A DNA stretch of 64,000 nucleotides from Georgenia ruanii (GTDB taxonomy: Bacteria > Actinomycetota > Actinomycetes > Actinomycetales > Actinomycetaceae), in the NCBI RefSeq assembly GCF_009193175.1, contig NZ_VUKE01000008.1, positions 62,001-126,000 on the forward strand. The letters are read 5' to 3'. Shown here piece by piece: positions 61,232 through 64,000 of the stretch; positions within the stretch are counted from its first letter, which is position 1, and each line of letters begins with the position of its first letter. Below the pieces are notes generated by a model, which ran no database searches, was not told the DNA's origin, and was given only the letters and a program-made list of their open reading frames with translations. The position numbers were made by a program, and so were the translations under genes.

Positions 61232-63258
61232 CAGACCTGCTCCCGGTTCGCGATCGCGGCCACGATCCGCTCGACCGCCTCCGCCACCGGCACCGGTCCG
61301 CCGCTGCCGTCGCGGTAGCGGAAGGTCACGGTGCCGTTCTCGGCGTCCTCCCCACCCGCGATGAGCACGAAGGGCACCTTCTCCTTGGCCGCGTTGCGGA
61401 TCTTCTTGCCGAACCGGTCGTCGGAGGCGTCGAGCTCGACGCGCACGCCCTGGGCCCGCAGCTCGTCGAGGACGCCGCGGAGGTAGTCGTCGAAGACGTC
61501 GGCCACCGGCACGCCGAGCACCTGCACCGGGGCGAGCCAGGCCGGGAACGCGCCGGCGTAGTGCTCGAGGAGAACGGCGAAGAACCGCTCGATCGAGCCG
61601 AACAGGGCACGGTGGATCATCACGGGCCGCTGGCGCGAGCCGTCGGCGGCGGTGTACTCGAGGTCGAACCGCTCCGGCAGGTTGAAGTCGAGCTGGATGG
61701 TCGACATCTGCCAGGTGCGGCCGATCGCGTCCTTGGCCTGGACGGAGATCTTCGGGCCGTAGAAGGCCGCGCCGCCCGGGTCGGGCACGAGGTCGAGGCC
61801 GGAGGCGGTGGCGACCTCCTCGAGGGTGCGGGTGGCCTCCTCCCACGCCGCGTCGTCGCCGACGGACTTCTCCGGGTCGCGGGTGGAGAGCTCGAGGTAG
61901 AAGTCCTCGAGGCCGTAGTCCTTGAGCAGGTCCAGCACGAAGGTGAGCGTGCGGGTCAGCTCCTCCTTCATCTGCTCGCGCGTGCAGTAGATGTGGGCGT
62001 CGTCCTGGGTGAACCCGCGCGCCCGGGTCAGGCCGTGGACCACACCCGACTTCTCGTACCGGTAGACCGTGCCGAACTCGAACAGCCGCAGCGGCAGCTC
62101 GCGGTAGGAGCGACCGCGCGAGCGGTAGATGAGGTTGTGCATGGGGCAGTTCATGGGCTTGAGGTAGTAGTCCTGCCCCTGCCGGCGCACGTTGCCCTCG
62201 GCGTCGACCTCCTCGTCCAGGTGCATCGGGGGGTACATGCCCTCGGCGTACCAGTCGAGGTGCCCGGAGATCTCGAAGAGGTTCTTCTTGGTGATGTGCG
62301 GGGAGCTGACGAAGGAGTACCCCTCCTCGAGGTGCCGCCGGCGGGAGTAGTCCTCCATCTGGGTGCGGATGATCCCGCCCTTGGGGTGGAAGACGGCGAG
62401 GCCGGAGCCGATCTCGTCGGGGAAGGAGAAGAGGTCCATCTCCGAGCCCAGGCGGCGGTGGTCGCGCCGCTCGGCCTCGGCGAGGCGCTCGGTGTAGGCC
62501 TTGAGCTCGTCCTTGCTGGGCCAGGCGGTGCCGTAGACGCGCTGGAGCTGGGGGTTCTTCTCGCTGCCGCGCCAGTACGCGGCGGCCGAGCGCATGAGGG
62601 CGAAGCCGTTGCCGATGTACTTCGTCGAGGGCAGGTGCGGGCCGCGGCACAGGTCCTTCCAGGCCACCTCGCCGCCGCGGCGGACGTTGTCGTAGATGCT
62701 CAGCTCGCCGCCGCCCACCTCGACCGAGGCGCCCTCGGCCACGTCGGCGTCGGAGGCCTCGCCGTCGCCGCCGGGGCCCTTGAGCCCGATGAGCTCGAGC
62801 TTGTAGGGCTGGTCGGCCAGCTCGGCGCGGGCCTCGTCCTCGGTGACCACGCGGCGCCGGAAGGCCTGGTTCTCCTTGACGATGCGGCCCATGACCTTCT
62901 CGAGGGCCTTGAGGTCCTCGGGGGTGAAGGGCTGCTCGACGTCGAAATCGTAGTAGAAGCCGTCGGTGATGGGCGGACCGATGCCGAGCTTGGCGTCCGG
63001 GTTGACCTGCTGGACCGCCTGGGCCAGCACGTGCGCGGCGGAGTGGCGCAGGATCGCCAGGCCGTCGGGGCTGTCGATGGTCACCGGCTCGATGCCGGCG
63101 CCGACGGGCAGCTGGTCGACGGCGGTGGCCAGGTCGCGCAGCTCGCCCCCGACCTTGAGGGCGACGACCTCCGAGCGGCCGGCGAACAGCTCCGTGCCCG
63201 TCGTTCCCCCGCTGACGGTCTGCTCGACGCCGTCGATGGTCAGGGTGTGGTCGGACAC
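61231..63258 (-). CDS. thrS: Threonine--tRNA ligase
   Basis: Class II synthetase of 675 residues charging tRNA-Thr. Order: TGS domain (1-65), editing domain with [11 protein letters not shown] near 72 and [13 protein letters not shown] near 195, catalytic core with zinc Cys in [16 protein letters not shown] near 365, [13 protein letters not shown] near 410, [16 protein letters not shown] near 545, and anticodon domain to the end. GTG 63258 follows AGGAG at eight bases. It leads the operon that ends with the LemA-like gene; no T-box is seen. Confidence 0.97.
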   Translation of the reverse strand: MSDHTLTIDGVEQTVSGGTTGTELFAGRSEVVALKVGGELRDLATAVDQLPVGAGIEPVTIDSPDGLAILRHSAAHVLAQAVQQVNPDAKLGIGPPITDGFYYDFDVEQPFTPEDLKALEKVMGRIVKENQAFRRRVVTEDEARAELADQPYKLELIGLKGPGGDGEASDADVAEGASVEVGGGELSIYDNVRRGGEVAWKDLCRGPHLPSTKYIGNGFALMRSAAAYWRGSEKNPQLQRVYGTAWPSKDELKAYTERLAEAERRDHRRLGSEMDLFSFPDEIGSGLAVFHPKGGIIRTQMEDYSRRRHLEEGYSFVSSPHITKKNLFEISGHLDWYAEGMYPPMHLDEEVDAEGNVRRQGQDYYLKPMNCPMHNLIYRSRGRSYRELPLRLFEFGTVYRYEKSGVVHGLTRARGFTQDDAHIYCTREQMKEELTRTLTFVLDLLKDYGLEDFYLELSTRDPEKSVGDDAAWEEATRTLEEVATASGLDLVPDPGGAAFYGPKISVQAKDAIGRTWQMSTIQLDFNLPERFDLEYTAADGSRQRPVMIHRALFGSIERFFAVLLEHYAGAFPAWLAPVQVLGVPVADVFDDYLRGVLDELRAQGVRVELDASDDRFGKKIRNAAKEKVPFVLIAGGEDAENGTVTFRYRDGSGGPVPVAEAVERIVAAIANREQV

Positions 63259-63281
63259 GGTGGGGCTCCTGGCAGTTGGCG

Positions 63282-63304
63282 GGTAGGACCACCCGATCCT
63301 ACCG
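63282..63304 (-). promoter_or_regulatory. Inverted repeat and -10 box upstream of thrS
   Basis: GGTAGGA and TCCTACC face each other across nine bases. On the minus strand the distal arm contains TAGGAT (63301-63296), which would place the start of a leader of about 30 bases. A role in control is not shown. Confidence 0.4.
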
Positions 63305-63432
63305 AGCGGCGCCCCCGGTGCCGCGCACCGCGCGACACGCGGCACCGATCCCCCGTGCCCCGGCAGGGCCCGTGGCGTCGTCCCGCGCCCCGTCGTCGTC
63401 CGGCTCGATGCACGACGAGACACGCCCCCGGC

Positions 63433-64000
63433 TCACGCTGCCTGCCGTGCGACCTGGGCGGAGGCCCGCTTCTGGAGCAGGTCCGTGAGAAGCGTGCCGG
63501 CGACGCCGATCCCGACGCCGACCAGGGTGTAGAGGATCCGTTGTTCCTCCGCCGCAAGGGTGGACGGGTGGTGCAGGCCGCTCGCGATGATCACGGTCGC
63601 GGCGACGGCAGCGGTGGACAGCGCGTCGTTCACGTATCGGATGGAGTTCGCCGCGGCGGAGAGGACCACGAGGACCAGCTCCAGCGCGCGGCTGTCGTGG
63701 ATGGTCGGCACCGGGCAGGCGAGCGCCGCGCCCACGACGGCGCCGGCCAGGCGCTGCTGGGCTGCCAGCACGGACTCCTTGACGCTCGCCATGCTGGCGA
63801 CGATCGTGGCGACGGGCAGCGCCCCGAGGCGTTCGGCAGGCCCCGGCCGAAGCCGATCACGGCGGAGCCCGTCACCGCGAGCGCCCGGACCAGGGCGAAC
63901 TCGACCACTCGGCGGGTCGGCTCGCGTCGCGAGGTGTCTCCCGGGACCTCCGGAACGGGCGCCTGCCGCGAGCTGCGGCCGCGCGCCAGCCACAGGACGC
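63433..64000 (-). pseudogene. FUSC-type membrane transporter, frameshifted and cut by the window edge
   Basis: Two overlapping frames together read as one FUSC/aromatic-acid-exporter-like protein. From 64000 to about 63830 the frame gives TRRVVEFALVRALAVTG, SAVIGFGRGLPNAS. From about 63835 to 63433 another frame continues ALPVATIVASMASVKESVL, AAQQRLAGAVVGAALA and two more membrane segments ending LLQKRASAQVARQAA. The join falls at a CCCC run (63822-63825); one missing base would explain it. Either the gene is broken or the assembly has an indel. The 5' end is outside the window. The 174-bp gap to thrS shows only the thrS promoter region. Confidence 0.7.

Noticed and set aside
63259-63432. T-box riboswitch upstream of thrS
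   Set aside because: No T-box sequence, specifier loop or terminator is recognisable; the expected leader is about 30 bases. The same holds for alaS, hisS and aspS.
1-64000. Mobile elements, prophage, toxin-antitoxin or defence island
   Set aside because: No transposase, integrase, terminal repeats, restriction or phage genes are seen, and gene order is the conserved core of actinobacteria.
1-64000. tRNA or rRNA genes
   Set aside because: No cloverleaf pattern with GGTTCGAATCC-type T arms was found in the spacers I read.

Overview
The window reads as ordinary chromosomal core of a very GC-rich Gram-positive actinobacterium. Gene order and content fit Micrococcales of the Georgenia/Cellulomonas kind: pyrR-pyrB-pyrC-carA beside nusB-efp-aro, rpsD-alaS-ruvX-mltG-aroE, ruvCAB-yebC-pdxT, and a phosphatidylinositol mannoside cluster. 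The genus is my inference. I see no rRNA, tRNA, CRISPR array, insertion sequence or prophage. Most genes lie on the minus strand, so transcription runs from high to low coordinates.

Layout. 1-3800: pyrimidine operon (pyrR, pyrB, pyrC, start of carA) behind a PyrR-binding hairpin. 4126-5260: nusB and efp. 5337-6434: a SatD-like regulator and a SatE/DUF3307-like membrane protein behind an inverted-repeat operator. 6781-12255: shikimate pathway (a divergent shikimate kinase, a fused AroK-AroB, aroC, aroE) with an embedded prepilin peptidase. 12459-18291: mltG, ruvX, alaS, two small membrane proteins and rpsD. 18432-34042: a mixed stretch with rarA, an MMPL exporter, two MFS transporters, a GH3 lipoprotein, aspS, a DinB protein, a DEAD-box helicase and a membrane acyltransferase. 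34370-40061: two coupled membrane GTPases, hisS and a metallo-hydrolase. 40415-49154: a DUF349 protein, rel, apt and secF-secD-yajC. 49400-55645: ruvB-ruvA-ruvC, yebC, pdxT, a hotdog-like protein, a NUDIX enzyme and pdxS. 55774-63258: a PrsW-like protease and a tightly overlapped operon thrS-HIT-pgsA-acyltransferase-pimA-LemA-like protein. 63433-64000: a FUSC-type membrane protein interrupted by a frameshift.

Two features recur. First, many transcription units have a TANNNT-like hexamer ending 6-8 bases before a GTG or ATG with no Shine-Dalgarno sequence, which points to leaderless mRNAs. Within operons, neighbouring genes are instead coupled by ATGA, GTGA or TGATG overlaps. Second, several of the larger spacers hold their own short tandem repeat (18, 59, 22, 21 and 46-48 bp units), unrelated to one another. 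Strong GC hairpins without T-tracts lie after several genes.

The least understood parts are the SatD/SatE-like pair, the membrane GTPase pair, the divergent second shikimate kinase and the broken FUSC gene. I did not find a clearly novel multi-gene system.
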